From an uncultured Mollicutes bacterium (GTDB taxonomy: Bacteria; Bacillota_I; Bacilli_A; RFN20; CAG-288), in contig UQDS01000002.1 of assembly GCA_900539865.1 (NCBI GenBank), positions 186,001 through 250,000 on the forward strand: a DNA stretch of 64,000 nucleotides, given 5' to 3'. Position numbers and translations under genes: made by a program. Under the pieces are notes generated by a model. It was not told the origin of the DNA. It ran no database searches and saw nothing but the letters and a program-made list of their open reading frames with translations. The first letter of the stretch is position 1; every line of letters begins with the position of its first letter. Positions 35,547 through 45,013 of this stretch are shown piece after piece.

Positions 35547-35585
35547 TGATATGCTTAGAAAACAGCATGAACTATACTGACTTTT

Positions 35586-35594
35586 TGATATAAT
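35586..35594 (+). promoter_or_regulatory. extended -10 promoter of the SIR2-domain gene
   Basis: TGATATAAT (TGn plus a consensus -10) ends 20 nt before the ATG at 35615, and GGGAGG serves as ribosome-binding site. No -35 match is seen, as is common with extended -10 promoters. Confidence 0.65.
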
Positions 35595-35614
35595 AAATAT
35601 CGGGAGGCTTTTGT

Positions 35615-36919
35615 ATGAGAAAACAAGACCGCGAGAACTATATTTTTTCCAAGAAAGCTTTACTGCTCCATTTATTCATGTATTATTATGCCGACGTCTC
35701 TTATGATTGTCTTGTCTTACGTTCTTTCGGTTTTAACTTTGATCCTTCTTGCAATTACAAAACGATTATCCGAAGCCAAAAAGGCAATATTCATAAATAC
35801 GTCACACGCATTTATCACAACACCTTTGGTGTCAACTTTCAACAATTAGATGAGATGGGAAATATCAACATCGTCAAAGTGAAGAAAGTGAGAGATGCTG
35901 AGTTTTATTTGCCTAGCGCCTCTTTAAACATCTATTCAGACGGTGCTCACTTCTTCGCAACAGGCTATTTAGAAGGAAAAAAGATTGATTATACTTACGC
36001 GCCGAAAAAAGATGGTGTTACCGATGATCTTCTCTACCACTTAGGACATTGCCAAAAGCTTTGCAATATCAACCACTCCGCCAACACGTTTGTCCTTTGG
36101 TTGATGAAGATGTATACGTCAAAACTTCCTGTCGACTTAGTTATGGGAGCAGGGATCAATGTCGATTACGGCGCTAAGACCTGGTTGGAATTGATGAACT
36201 CTCTCAATAACGATTTCTATCAAGGCGATTATAAATTCGCAGATGAAATCGAACACTATGTCGGTAAAGAACTCTTTACCTCTTCGATGGTTTTACAAAC
36301 TTCCGGCTTTGATTCTTATGAATCCCTAAACCGTGAACTCTATATGTTTGATCCCTCAAAATCTTTTGATGATCCTGACTCTACACTGTATCATTGCGTT
36401 GATTATATCGCATTGCACAAAGGTGTCTCTGTCATCACATACAATTACGATACCAATCTAGAATATCTCTTGAAAAAGCGTGGAATCCGTTACACTGTCG
36501 TTTATGACGATAACGCCTTTAACGATAAAGAATCCGGCGTTTCTATTTATCACGTTCACGGACTCTTGCCCTTTGATAAATACAAAGAGAAGAAATATAC
36601 AGATTCTTTAATATTTAATGAATCAGAATATTACTATCTTTATAACAACCCCTATTCTTGGAACGTTGCCAAACAGCTTCACGATTTCAAATTCAACGCA
36701 TGCATTTTCATCGGCATCTCTTTAACGGATCCAGACATGAAGCGATTGCTCGAGCTTGCCTTAAATTATTTGAAATTCAATTTTATCTTTTTAAAGAAAG
36801 AAAACGGATATAGTGAAACGGTATATCGTGACTTAACATCTTATTTCTTTACTTTTGATTTGATTGTCATCTGGATCGATGACTATTCCGAGATTAAAAC
36901 TTATTTAGAGAGCTTATAA
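35615..36919 (+). CDS. SIR2-like domain protein, candidate NAD-dependent defence or signalling enzyme
   Basis: The 434-residue protein has an N-terminal region of about 170 residues that I do not recognise, then a SIR2-like domain: LVMGAGINVDYGAKTW (NAD-binding GAG motif, about residue 190), ITYNYDTNLEYLL, the catalytic-His motif YHVHGLLP, ESEYYYL...NPYSWNVAKQLH and IFIGISLTDPDMKRLLELA. Bacterial SIR2 domains of this kind often act as NADases in anti-phage systems. The gene follows a lone PglX-like methyltransferase by 68 bp but has its own promoter. Its stop is only 2 nt before the next RDD gene, so it is in the same transcript as the RDD pair. Whether it belongs with the methyltransferase or with the RDD/ABC module is open. 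Confidence 0.82.
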   Translation: MRKQDRENYIFSKKALLLHLFMYYYADVSYDCLVLRSFGFNFDPSCNYKTIIRSQKGNIHKYVTRIYHNTFGVNFQQLDEMGNINIVKVKKVRDAEFYLPSASLNIYSDGAHFFATGYLEGKKIDYTYAPKKDGVTDDLLYHLGHCQKLCNINHSANTFVLWLMKMYTSKLPVDLVMGAGINVDYGAKTWLELMNSLNNDFYQGDYKFADEIEHYVGKELFTSSMVLQTSGFDSYESLNRELYMFDPSKSFDDPDSTLYHCVDYIALHKGVSVITYNYDTNLEYLLKKRGIRYTVVYDDNAFNDKESGVSIYHVHGLLPFDKYKEKKYTDSLIFNESEYYYLYNNPYSWNVAKQLHDFKFNACIFIGISLTDPDMKRLLELALNYLKFNFIFLKKENGYSETVYRDLTSYFFTFDLIVIWIDDYSEIKTYLESL

Positions 36920-36921
36920 TA

Positions 36922-38172
36922 ATGAACAACAATTCTCTTTTCTCCAATGGTAATGTCGTAACTTCTTTTAAAAAATTCCCCGCCTATGTGCTCGACTTTA
37001 TCATTACCATCGTCTATCACCTCATTCTTTTTGCTTGCTTAGAGGGTATTATGAACGTTACCCCTTTTGTTTCCTCTTTGCGCGACACGATGAATCACCA
37101 GTACGATGGATTAGTAACTACTGTTTGTGATACACATATCTCAAAGAAAAATGAGCGCGGCGACTTAGTTGACCGCTCTACGCTTTTAGATGAGTATATT
37201 CATGGCGCCGTATTAAATTCATTACAAGAAAACAATTATGAAGGAATCTCTACGGAGACTTATAAAGACTATCAAGCAATCAACCAGACTAACGATTATG
37301 CCTTTCGCTACTTTATCGACTTCAAGCCAACAAATATCGACGACTTTGAAAGCGATGCTATAACATCCTATGGAAAAGATTATTACAACAAACTTTTCTT
37401 AGAGCCTAACGCTCAAAGTCAGGATGAGGAAGAAAAGAAAAAGACATTATATCCTTATTTTCAAATAGAAGAAACATCTGGTTACCCTCTGATGACTTTC
37501 GACACTGCCAAACAGATTGACAACTATTTCAGAGATAGAAATTACAGTCAAGGAAAAACTGTTTTTGATGAGATAACTCGTTCTTACGAAAATACACTCA
37601 CTGTGGGATTTAACGATATTCAAGCGCATTATATTCCTTATCAAATACTGCAAATGCAATATGAAAAGAACTCACAAAAGATGTTCATCATCAAACTCGT
37701 TGAACTTTCTGTCACCTATGCTCTTGCCATATTGCTCTCCTACTTTGTCATGCCAATGATCTTCAAAGACGGTCGTACGTTAAGTATGAAAATACTATCG
37801 CTTGGCGCATCAAGTCGCAATGGTGGCCCAATCAAATGGTGGCAAAATCTTTTAAAAAGCGCAATCACCATTTTTGAATTTGCCTGCATGATTCCTATCA
37901 CTGCCGTCATTTTCTTCCAAACAGGTGGCATTGATATCACTGCATATCCGTTGTTTGGTGGCATCTCATTCTTATCCTTAGGCGCATTCTCTATTGTCTT
38001 TATGTTTTTCTCTTTCTTGCTTTCTTTCTTGATGAGAGAAACCAGACAAACTATTCCGGAATATTTGACGAACATCGTTGTCAAAGGAAGCGATGTTTTC
38101 TATGTAAAAACAAAGGTGGATGAAAACGAAGATGGAAACAGTAAACAAGAACCAACAAGTGATCGAGCTTGA
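36922..38172 (+). CDS. RDD-family membrane protein with extracytoplasmic insertion (module 1, first)
   Basis: The 416-residue protein has one helix near residues 15-40 (YVLDFIITIVYHLILFACLEG), a polar segment of about 210 residues outside the membrane, then three helices from about 253 to 380 with the RDD-type loop DGRTLSMKILSLGASSRNGG between. This is the RDD domain split by a large insertion, as in the gene at 46630. No function is known. The start is 2 nt after the SIR2 stop with no clear ribosome-binding site, which points to translational coupling. The next RDD gene overlaps its end by about 50 nt. Confidence 0.75.
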   Translation: MNNNSLFSNGNVVTSFKKFPAYVLDFIITIVYHLILFACLEGIMNVTPFVSSLRDTMNHQYDGLVTTVCDTHISKKNERGDLVDRSTLLDEYIHGAVLNSLQENNYEGISTETYKDYQAINQTNDYAFRYFIDFKPTNIDDFESDAITSYGKDYYNKLFLEPNAQSQDEEEKKKTLYPYFQIEETSGYPLMTFDTAKQIDNYFRDRNYSQGKTVFDEITRSYENTLTVGFNDIQAHYIPYQILQMQYEKNSQKMFIIKLVELSVTYALAILLSYFVMPMIFKDGRTLSMKILSLGASSRNGGPIKWWQNLLKSAITIFEFACMIPITAVIFFQTGGIDITAYPLFGGISFLSLGAFSIVFMFFSFLLSFLMRETRQTIPEYLTNIVVKGSDVFYVKTKVDENEDGNSKQEPTSDRA

Positions 38173-39127
38173 TTATCCAGCAGTCAGAGTCTCAAAAAGC
38201 CTTGTCATTCGTTTGTTAGACTTTTTTCTTTGTATTGTTTTAGGACTGATCTTAAATATCGCGACTCTCTTCATCATTCAAGAAAGCCCCCTGTACAAAG
38301 ATATCAGCGCAAGACAGAGAGACTACATGATCTCTTCTCATCTATATCATGAAGCAAAAGATGAGAACGAAGATACGATGATACTCAATGCTTATCGCTT
38401 TTATTTGCAGGATGATAAACTTACCAATGATGAAAAATCTTTTCACATGGAAGAATCTTTAACTTTCTTTTTTGGAACTTATGTAAACGAAGAACTTTCA
38501 AACGAAGGAATGAAGTATTATTTAGAAGCCAAATCTCAACAAAAGACAGAAGATGGAAAAGAATTGTTCGATAAAGATGGCCAGAGAATCCTCGTTTCGG
38601 ATGATTATGATCTCGTTTATTTCAACGCCTACGGAAATATTTTAGAAGATTATGCCTTAGGATATCTCAATGTCAAAGGCGACTATCTTGACTTACGAAA
38701 ACAAATGAGTCTTTTCTATCTCATCGGTATTCCTTTAACCTTCGTTGTCTCATATACTATCCTATATTATATCGTTCCTTTGTGTTTTTCTCGGGGCAAA
38801 AGAACAATTGGTATGCTCACGACAAAAACCGCATTGCTTTCTGCCGATGGCATGTCGGTAAAGGCCGGAAGATTTACTTGTTACTTCCTTTTTAAATTAT
38901 TCATTGTCTTCCTTGGATCCTTTGCTGCTCTACTCATTCCACTGGGTGTATCACTCACAATGATTTTTTTATCAAAATCACATCAATCCTTATCAGAATA
39001 TGTCTGCAATGTTTATTTGGTATCTATCGAATCTCAGACTGTTTATAAGGACGTTTCTGAATTCTATCTTGCTAATAAACACGACAACAGTTTCCCCGAT
39101 GCCTCTTCTACATTCAAACAAAATTAA
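38120..39127 (+). CDS. RDD-family membrane protein with extracytoplasmic insertion (module 1, second)
   Basis: The 335-residue product has an N-terminal helix (VIRLLDFFLCIVLGLILNIATLF, about 28-52), a polar stretch of about 140 residues, and a C-terminal RDD part with RGKRTIGMLTTKTALLSADG. It overlaps the previous gene by 53 nt. Two starts are possible, ATG at 38120 or at 38132, and neither has an ideally spaced Shine-Dalgarno site. The overlapping pair of one long and one short RDD gene is repeated at 46630/47858, so the two proteins probably work as a heteromer. Confidence 0.75.
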   Translation: MKTKMETVNKNQQVIELDYPAVRVSKSLVIRLLDFFLCIVLGLILNIATLFIIQESPLYKDISARQRDYMISSHLYHEAKDENEDTMILNAYRFYLQDDKLTNDEKSFHMEESLTFFFGTYVNEELSNEGMKYYLEAKSQQKTEDGKELFDKDGQRILVSDDYDLVYFNAYGNILEDYALGYLNVKGDYLDLRKQMSLFYLIGIPLTFVVSYTILYYIVPLCFSRGKRTIGMLTTKTALLSADGMSVKAGRFTCYFLFKLFIVFLGSFAALLIPLGVSLTMIFLSKSHQSLSEYVCNVYLVSIESQTVYKDVSEFYLANKHDNSFPDASSTFKQN

Positions 39128-39153
39128 ATCAATTGTTCCATCATAAATTTTTT

Positions 39154-39182
39154 TTGCTTTATAAAAATAGATACGATATAAT
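39154..39182 (+). promoter_or_regulatory. promoter of ABC module 1
   Basis: TTGCTT (39154-39159), 17 bp, TATAAT (39177-39182). It lies between the RDD pair and the ATPase gene. GGGAG at 39196-39200 is the ribosome-binding site. Confidence 0.7.
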
Positions 39183-39210
39183 TTAAGTGAAAATCGGGAG
39201 ATAAAATTAT

Positions 39211-40833
39211 ATGGAAATCAGACTCGTCGGTCTTACGAAGACGTTCCCCGGTGATGCAAAGAAAGGTGTTCCGGACACAATCGCTGTCAATAACCTTAAC
39301 ATCACAATCAAAGATGGGGAGCTCATTGGTCTATTAGGTCCTTCCGGTTGTGGTAAATCCACAACACTCTACATGCTTGCGGGTTTAAAAGAGCCCACAA
39401 GTGGTGAAATTTGGTTCGATGATCAAGATGTCACTCATCTTGCTCCTGAAAAAAGAGGTATTGGTTTAGTTTTCCAAAACTATGCTCTTTATCCTCATAT
39501 GACTGTTTATAAAAATATCGCCTTCCCTTTGACCAATTTAAAAGTCGAAGAATACAAAAAGGATTTTGGATTGGAAAGAAACAAGAAGTTCTTAGAACTC
39601 TTGCAGGATGTCGATGGATTAAACAAGGCAATACTCTCCGCCCAGGTAGATGGCAAACTCAATAAAGAACGTGCAATCTTCAACCTCACCCTCGAATACT
39701 CCATCTCTAAATACGCAGCAAAAAAGATTATCAGCTGGGGTCTTTTCCTCTTAGATGATGCTGCAAGAGAAAGCAAAATCAACGAACTTAAAGCATCCTT
39801 CCAAGAAGAAATCGACAAGAAAATGGCGATTTATGAACAAAAAAATATTCAAGTCAACGAAGCAAATGAATTGATTGAAGATTACGTCATGCATGATCTC
39901 AACGGTCAAAAGACTATTGTTCACGATAGAGTTTTATCGATGCGTAAACTCACCAAAGATGAAATCGACTGTTTGGTTCGTTATGCCGCAAAATTAGTAC
40001 AAATTGAGGATTATCTCGATCGTAAGCCGAGCGAACTCTCCGGCGGTCAGCAACAGCGTGTCGCTATCGCTAGAGCCTTAGTCAAACGCCCGAAAGTCTT
40101 ACTCTTAGATGAACCTCTTTCTAACCTTGATGCTCGTTTGAGAATTCAAACTCGTGAAGAAATTAGAAGAATTCAGCAAGAAACAGGAATCACCACTGTC
40201 TTCGTCACTCACGACCAAGAAGAAGCGATGTCCATCTGTGATGAAATTGTCGTCATGGAGAAAGGTTTAGAAAAACAAACCGGTCATCCGCAAAATGTTT
40301 ATAAAGATCCTAAGAACTTATTCGTCGCGAAATTCTTAGGTACCCCTCCGATCAACGTCTTTAATGGCGTCAGCAAGAACAATGAAATCTTTATCGGCTC
40401 TGAAAAGATCTTAACTGCAGATGTCGATATTCCTGATGGTCCGCTTTTCATCGGTATCCGTCCGGAAGGCTTCTTACCTTATGATGAAGCTCCTGAAGAA
40501 GATAAGGTTCTCACCCTTCATTGCGATCAGGTTCTCACCATGGGTAGAGATCTCTCCTTGATTTGTTCTTCTCCTTTCTTAGTGGGTGATAAAATCAAAA
40601 TCATTATCGACTCTGACTTAAATCCTCAAATCGGCAATATCAAATTCGCTTTGAGAAAGAACAAAGTTTTCATCTTCGATGGTAAAACTGAAGAAAGAAT
40701 CTATCTCACTCCGGAAGAAGTGAAAGCCGCTGCCGAGGAAGCAAAAGAAAAAGAAAGACAACTTCTCGAATCGGAAGCTTTAGATAATCAATTGGTTTCT
40801 GATCTCAACAAGTCGGATTCTGATAAACAATAA
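39211..40833 (+). CDS. UgpC-like ABC ATPase with long insertion (module 1)
   Basis: The 540-residue ATPase has Walker A GPSGCGKS at 43-50, Q-loop Gln at 89, LSGGQ at 276-280, Walker B VLLLDE at 296-301 and a C-terminal regulatory domain, with a charged tail after about 500. Ordinary relatives have about 50 residues between Q-loop and signature; here there are 187, so about 135 residues, mostly helical, are inserted in the helical domain that contacts the permeases. As I recall, the UgpC-like ATPases MG187/MPN134 of mycoplasmas have similar excess length. The conserved parts are very close to the module 2 ATPase (49020), but the insertions barely match. Confidence 0.9.
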   Translation: MEIRLVGLTKTFPGDAKKGVPDTIAVNNLNITIKDGELIGLLGPSGCGKSTTLYMLAGLKEPTSGEIWFDDQDVTHLAPEKRGIGLVFQNYALYPHMTVYKNIAFPLTNLKVEEYKKDFGLERNKKFLELLQDVDGLNKAILSAQVDGKLNKERAIFNLTLEYSISKYAAKKIISWGLFLLDDAARESKINELKASFQEEIDKKMAIYEQKNIQVNEANELIEDYVMHDLNGQKTIVHDRVLSMRKLTKDEIDCLVRYAAKLVQIEDYLDRKPSELSGGQQQRVAIARALVKRPKVLLLDEPLSNLDARLRIQTREEIRRIQQETGITTVFVTHDQEEAMSICDEIVVMEKGLEKQTGHPQNVYKDPKNLFVAKFLGTPPINVFNGVSKNNEIFIGSEKILTADVDIPDGPLFIGIRPEGFLPYDEAPEEDKVLTLHCDQVLTMGRDLSLICSSPFLVGDKIKIIIDSDLNPQIGNIKFALRKNKVFIFDGKTEERIYLTPEEVKAAAEEAKEKERQLLESEALDNQLVSDLNKSDSDKQ

Positions 40834-40846
40834 CAGGAAATAGCCT

Positions 40847-41785
40847 ATGGAAAAGAAAAATAACTGGAAAGCATGGCTATACCTGTCACCATCGTTAATC
40901 TTGTTATCCTTGTTAACCTTTTTCCCATTGATCAACACATTTATTGTTTCCTTCATGACTAGCTACAAAGATTATTCACGTGGAAAAGGTACGGGATTCA
41001 CATTTCAAAACTATGGTGTTGTCTTAGGATTTGTCGCAAGAGATCCTTCTGTTGGAACCTTAGACAAAACCTTCTTCAACTGGAATGGCCCATCTGCTTT
41101 AACTAACACATTGCTTATCACCGTTGTCACAGTCCCTATCTCTGTCATCATCGCCTTACTTATCGCCATCGGTTTAAACCAAATCAAAGCATTGAGAAAC
41201 TTCTTACAAGTCATCTTCTTCATGCCTTATGTTACCAACATGATCGCGGTCGGTATGGTCTTTGCTGTCATCTTCCAAGGTGGTGGCGCCTTCAATACTC
41301 TCTTCAATATTGATAAGGTATGGATTGACCCATCCGGGGCAACGTGGGGGTCGTGTATGATCGTCCTATGTCTATACATCATATGGAACGCGCTCCCCTA
41401 TAAAATCTTGATCTTTATGTCAGGTCTTCAAAACATCGACAAACAATATTACGATGCCGCAAAGATCGATTCATCGCCGCGTTGGAAAACCGAAATGAAA
41501 ATCACACTTCCTCTTCTCTCCCCTCAAATCCTTTATATCACTGTCACTTCCTTCATCGGCGCATTCAAAGAGTACAACGCTGTCATCGGTTTACTCAACC
41601 GCAACTACTCTAACTCCCCTAACGTTCCGGATATGTATACAGTTGTTTACTACATTTACGATAAGCTTCAAAAGGGTGGTGATCAAATACAATACGCATC
41701 TGCTGCAGCGGTTGTCTTATTCATCATCATCATGATTGTCACCTTTGTCCAAATGCAAGTCAGCAAGAAGAGGGTGGTATATTAA
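40847..41785 (+). CDS. CUT1-type ABC permease, MalF/UgpA-like (module 1)
   Basis: The 312-residue permease starts with the KNNWKAWLYLSPSLILL helix and has six helices and the EAA-type loop (KQYYDAAKIDSSPRWKTEMKITLPLLSP). Its C-terminal QVSKKRVVY matches the module 2 permease. It pairs with the MalG-like permease that begins 1 nt after its stop. By sequence the type is that of sugar or glycerophosphate importers; the substrate is unknown. Confidence 0.9.
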   Translation: MEKKNNWKAWLYLSPSLILLSLLTFFPLINTFIVSFMTSYKDYSRGKGTGFTFQNYGVVLGFVARDPSVGTLDKTFFNWNGPSALTNTLLITVVTVPISVIIALLIAIGLNQIKALRNFLQVIFFMPYVTNMIAVGMVFAVIFQGGGAFNTLFNIDKVWIDPSGATWGSCMIVLCLYIIWNALPYKILIFMSGLQNIDKQYYDAAKIDSSPRWKTEMKITLPLLSPQILYITVTSFIGAFKEYNAVIGLLNRNYSNSPNVPDMYTVVYYIYDKLQKGGDQIQYASAAAVVLFIIIMIVTFVQMQVSKKRVVY

Positions 41786-41786
41786 T

Positions 41787-42773
41787 ATGAATACTTTAAG
41801 TAAACCGACAATAATTACCACAAAGCTTAACATCGTAGCTTCCAAAAGCACGATGAAAGTACAAGATCGTGAAAGATTAGATAAAATCATTCACATTGTC
41901 TCTCTTACAATCACTTATATCTTACTTTTCCTCGCTGCCATCATCGCAATCATTCCTTTCTATTACATGATCATCGGTTCCTTCATGCAAGAAGCCGATC
42001 TTCTCTCTGGTAAGTTATGGCCTGTATCTGGATCTTTCTTCCAAAACATCGCTGATAACTACAGAAACACTTTAGATCGTTTTAACTACTTTGCTTATAT
42101 TGGCAACACGTTGACTGTCGCTTTCTCTACCACTGCGTTGATGTTGTTGATCACGATCATTACCGCCTTTGCATTTGCACGACTCCAATTCCGTGGAAGA
42201 GATGTCCTATTCTCTATTCTCTTAGCCACGATGATGATTCCTGGCGAAATGATGGTTATCTCTAACTACATTACGTTCTCTAACTTAAACTTCATCGCCC
42301 GTGACCAAACGCGTTTCCAAGCATATGCTGTCATGGTCTTACCATTTATCACTTCTGTTTTCTACATCTATCTCTTACGCCAAAACTTCAAACAAATTCC
42401 TAACGAACTTTATCTCGCTGCCAAAGTCGATGGCAAATCCGATTGGGCCTATCTTTGGAAAGTCATGGTTCCGCTTGCTTCTCCTACATTGATCACAATC
42501 ACCATTCTTTCTATCATCGGTTCTTGGAACGCCTTCGTTTGGCCGCAGTTAGCTGTCTCAGCTGCTAAGGATAGCGAACGATATTGGTTGATCTCTGTCG
42601 CCTTAAGAGGTACAGAAAAACTCACCCTAGAAAGTCCAACGGGTGAAATGATCACTCAATTCTCTTGGCAGATGGTCGCTTCCGTCTTAACAGTCGTGCC
42701 GTTACTTATTTTGTTTATCATCTTCAGAAAATACATCATGCGCGGTACTGGTCGTGCCGGCATCAAGGGTTAA
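41787..42773 (+). CDS. CUT1-type ABC permease, MalG/UgpE-like (module 1)
   Basis: The start at 41787 is chosen because GAGGGTGG lies before it and it follows the upstream stop by 1 nt; a longer frame would run 51 nt into the neighbouring gene. The 328-residue protein has a 30-residue cytoplasmic tail, six helices, and the EAA loop (NELYLAAKVDGKSDWAYLWKVMVPLASP), ending in IMRGTGRAGIKG. Nearly the same EAA loop occurs in the module 2 permease at 51417. Confidence 0.9.
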   Translation: MNTLSKPTIITTKLNIVASKSTMKVQDRERLDKIIHIVSLTITYILLFLAAIIAIIPFYYMIIGSFMQEADLLSGKLWPVSGSFFQNIADNYRNTLDRFNYFAYIGNTLTVAFSTTALMLLITIITAFAFARLQFRGRDVLFSILLATMMIPGEMMVISNYITFSNLNFIARDQTRFQAYAVMVLPFITSVFYIYLLRQNFKQIPNELYLAAKVDGKSDWAYLWKVMVPLASPTLITITILSIIGSWNAFVWPQLAVSAAKDSERYWLISVALRGTEKLTLESPTGEMITQFSWQMVASVLTVVPLLILFIIFRKYIMRGTGRAGIKG

Positions 42774-42822
42774 ACTGATGATTGATAATAGCTTGTTAAC
42801 TTTATAAAGGGGGAAAACAAAA

Positions 42823-44403
42823 ATGAAGTTAATGAAAAAGAATGCTGCTCTCTTACTCCTCTCTACTTTAGCCTTAGTCGCTTGTGGTGGCGGTGAAACC
42901 GGTGGTTCTGAAGACAAACCGACAGAACCGACTCCGGAAAAGCCGGTTGAAGTTGTTTGGTGGAACAACTACGAAAAACCTGATAAAGGTACAGAAGAAG
43001 AAAACAGAAAGAATTCCAAATACAAGGAATACTATTATGCCAAGGATTTGATCGCTGTCTTTGAAGAAGCAAACCCGACCATCAAGATCTCCATGGAATA
43101 CAAGGGCTCCTATAACGATATCGCCAAGGCCATCATCGCCGGTATCGATGGCGGTAACATCCCGACCATCGCTTCCACTTATCAGGACAACGTCGCGAAG
43201 TATGTCGATGCCGAAGTCTCCTATGATATGACTGAATTCGCCAAAGCTTTAGAAGCTGACACCGATTTCAATAAGAGCTACCTCGATATTGAAAAGGGTG
43301 CTTTTGGTGGAAAGTATTATTCTTTACCCTATTCCAAGTCTGCTGAAACTTTAGTTGTCAACCAGACTGTCTTTGATCACGTCGGTGCTGGTAAGGCTGG
43401 TGTCGATACCGATAAGGGTTATACCGCTCCTACCGCTGCTGAAAGCAAAACCAAATATGAAATCCCTGAAAACATCTATGAAGCCATGGATGTCGCCAGA
43501 AAGATGAAGACTGACTTCCCTGAACTCTTTGCTAATCAGAGAGATGAAAAGGGCTATTTCAAAGCCGTTCCGTTCTGCTGGGATTCCGCTGAAAACATGT
43601 TCATCACCTTATTACAGAACGCTGGTGTCGATTACACCAATGGTAAGGGTGCTAACGCTGCTGAACAGTATCTCTGGAACACCCAGAAGGCCAAAGACAT
43701 CATGATCCAACTCAAGAAGTGGAACAATGAAGGTCTCTATGCCACTCAGAATCAGCTTCCTATCACCACATATACATATCATGCTTATTCTTCCGATATG
43801 GCCGCTCAGGGCACTATCTTCATGTGCGTTTCTTCCACCGCTGGTGCAAGATACTTTGCAAAAGATGGTTTCTTAGCTTCTCTCAACCACGGTCTTAACT
43901 GGGCTGAAGGCACCAAAGCCAAGGATGCTAAGGTCATTTCTCAGGGTCCGTCCTTAACCTTCTTCAGAAATCAGAATACCAAGGTTAATGAAGCTGCCTT
44001 CAAGTTCTATCAGTTCATCACCAACACTGAAAATTCCGCTGAATTAGCTCTTAAGACCTCCTACTTCCCGCTTAGAACCTCTTCTTATGAAACCGAAGGT
44101 GTTAAGAGGGCTGTCGCTGCTAGCAAGACCGCTACCATCGATTCCACTTCTGCTCAGAAGAACGATGACTATGTCGGCCAGGCTCTCGCTTTGAACTCCA
44201 TCTACAACACCAACAACAACTACTACATGTCTGATGCCTTCGTCGGTTCCAACGGCCAGGGTTCTGCTGACTGCAGAGTTGTCGTCGGCGATTTAGTTGA
44301 AGAAGTTCTCAATGCAAAGCCTGAAGATACTGACACTGATGAAAAGATCAAGGCTGTTGTCGATACTGCTTTCAACAACGCTTGGACTAAGCTCACTGCT
44401 TAA
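42823..44403 (+). CDS. extracellular solute-binding lipoprotein (module 1, main)
   Basis: The 526-residue family-1 binding protein has a lipobox at Cys21, a short Gly/Pro/Glu linker and the ligand-binding fold beginning VEVVWWNNYEKPDKG. It delivers substrate to the module 1 permeases. A strong GGGGG-type ribosome-binding site and a marked preference for GCT, GTC, AAG and ATC codons suggest that it is among the most highly expressed genes here. A close paralogue lies at 45014 with ordinary AT-rich codon use. Confidence 0.88.
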   Translation: MKLMKKNAALLLLSTLALVACGGGETGGSEDKPTEPTPEKPVEVVWWNNYEKPDKGTEEENRKNSKYKEYYYAKDLIAVFEEANPTIKISMEYKGSYNDIAKAIIAGIDGGNIPTIASTYQDNVAKYVDAEVSYDMTEFAKALEADTDFNKSYLDIEKGAFGGKYYSLPYSKSAETLVVNQTVFDHVGAGKAGVDTDKGYTAPTAAESKTKYEIPENIYEAMDVARKMKTDFPELFANQRDEKGYFKAVPFCWDSAENMFITLLQNAGVDYTNGKGANAAEQYLWNTQKAKDIMIQLKKWNNEGLYATQNQLPITTYTYHAYSSDMAAQGTIFMCVSSTAGARYFAKDGFLASLNHGLNWAEGTKAKDAKVISQGPSLTFFRNQNTKVNEAAFKFYQFITNTENSAELALKTSYFPLRTSSYETEGVKRAVAASKTATIDSTSAQKNDDYVGQALALNSIYNTNNNYYMSDAFVGSNGQGSADCRVVVGDLVEEVLNAKPEDTDTDEKIKAVVDTAFNNAWTKLTA

Positions 44404-44451
44404 TCTTTCTCCTTTCTCTAGTAATTAATCAATAAAATCACATAAACACGA

Positions 44452-44865
44452 ATGAAAAAAACTTGTATTTATTGCGGTAAGACATTTGATGATCAAAAAG
44501 ATCTTACCTGCCCTCATTGTCAAAAAAGCAATGATGTTTCTCATCTCACGGTAAAGGGAGTTCACGAAGTTCATCAGAACGCCCACAACTCAATCACCAA
44601 ATACACGGACGTCAAAAACTCCGGATTGGTATTTATTGTGATTGGAACAATCCTTTTGATCATTGGAGGCTTATTCCTGTTCTTATCCTTTAAGTACAAT
44701 CCGATTCGTGTTCGTGAATTCCGTCCTGATAGCGTTGAGTTTGTGGTAAGTGTCATCTGTCTTACCGCATCCTTAGCCGGACTTGTTTATGGTATCTATC
44801 GTTTGATCTTATCCCTCATTCGATTAAGCTTCTATAAAAAAGTCATCAGAGACATCCATCTTTAA
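44452..44865 (+). CDS. small two-helix membrane protein with N-terminal zinc ribbon
   Basis: The 137-residue protein starts with a zinc ribbon (CIYCG, CPHC; Cys 5, 8, 20, 23), then has two helices (VFIVIGTILLIIGGLFLFL and VVSVICLTASLAGLVYGIY) with a basic C-terminus. The two-helix part is clearly related to the small protein at 56129 in module 2, which lacks the zinc ribbon (shared pattern IVIG..LL.IG, then VYG, then KK.I..I..L). No Shine-Dalgarno site is seen. The function is unknown; its position after the binding protein is the same in both modules. Confidence 0.75.
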   Translation: MKKTCIYCGKTFDDQKDLTCPHCQKSNDVSHLTVKGVHEVHQNAHNSITKYTDVKNSGLVFIVIGTILLIIGGLFLFLSFKYNPIRVREFRPDSVEFVVSVICLTASLAGLVYGIYRLILSLIRLSFYKKVIRDIHL

Positions 44866-44871
44866 ATCTAC

Positions 44872-44899
44872 AAGCCACCTCCTAGGAGGTGGCTTTTCA
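44872..44899 (+). terminator. intrinsic terminator
   Basis: Perfect 24-bp palindrome: AAGCCACCTCCT (44872-44883) pairs with AGGAGGTGGCTT (44884-44895), flanked by A and T runs. It closes module 1 before the second binding-protein gene. Confidence 0.85.
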
Positions 44900-45013
44900 T
44901 GCGACATTTTTCCTTAAAATAACTCATTTTATTTTGGATAGATATCAAAGCGATGGAAGCGTCCTATAATACAATTTCGCCATCTAGATGGTGAAGACAG
45001 AAAAGAGATTCAT

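Noticed and set aside
32244..36919. Prophage or integrated element carrying the methyltransferase and SIR2 genes
   Set aside because: No integrase, transposase, attachment-site repeat or tRNA end is seen at the borders.
44941..45013. Riboswitch before the second binding-protein gene
   Set aside because: Only one short 12-bp palindrome (CCATCTAGATGG) is present and the leader is too short for a known aptamer.
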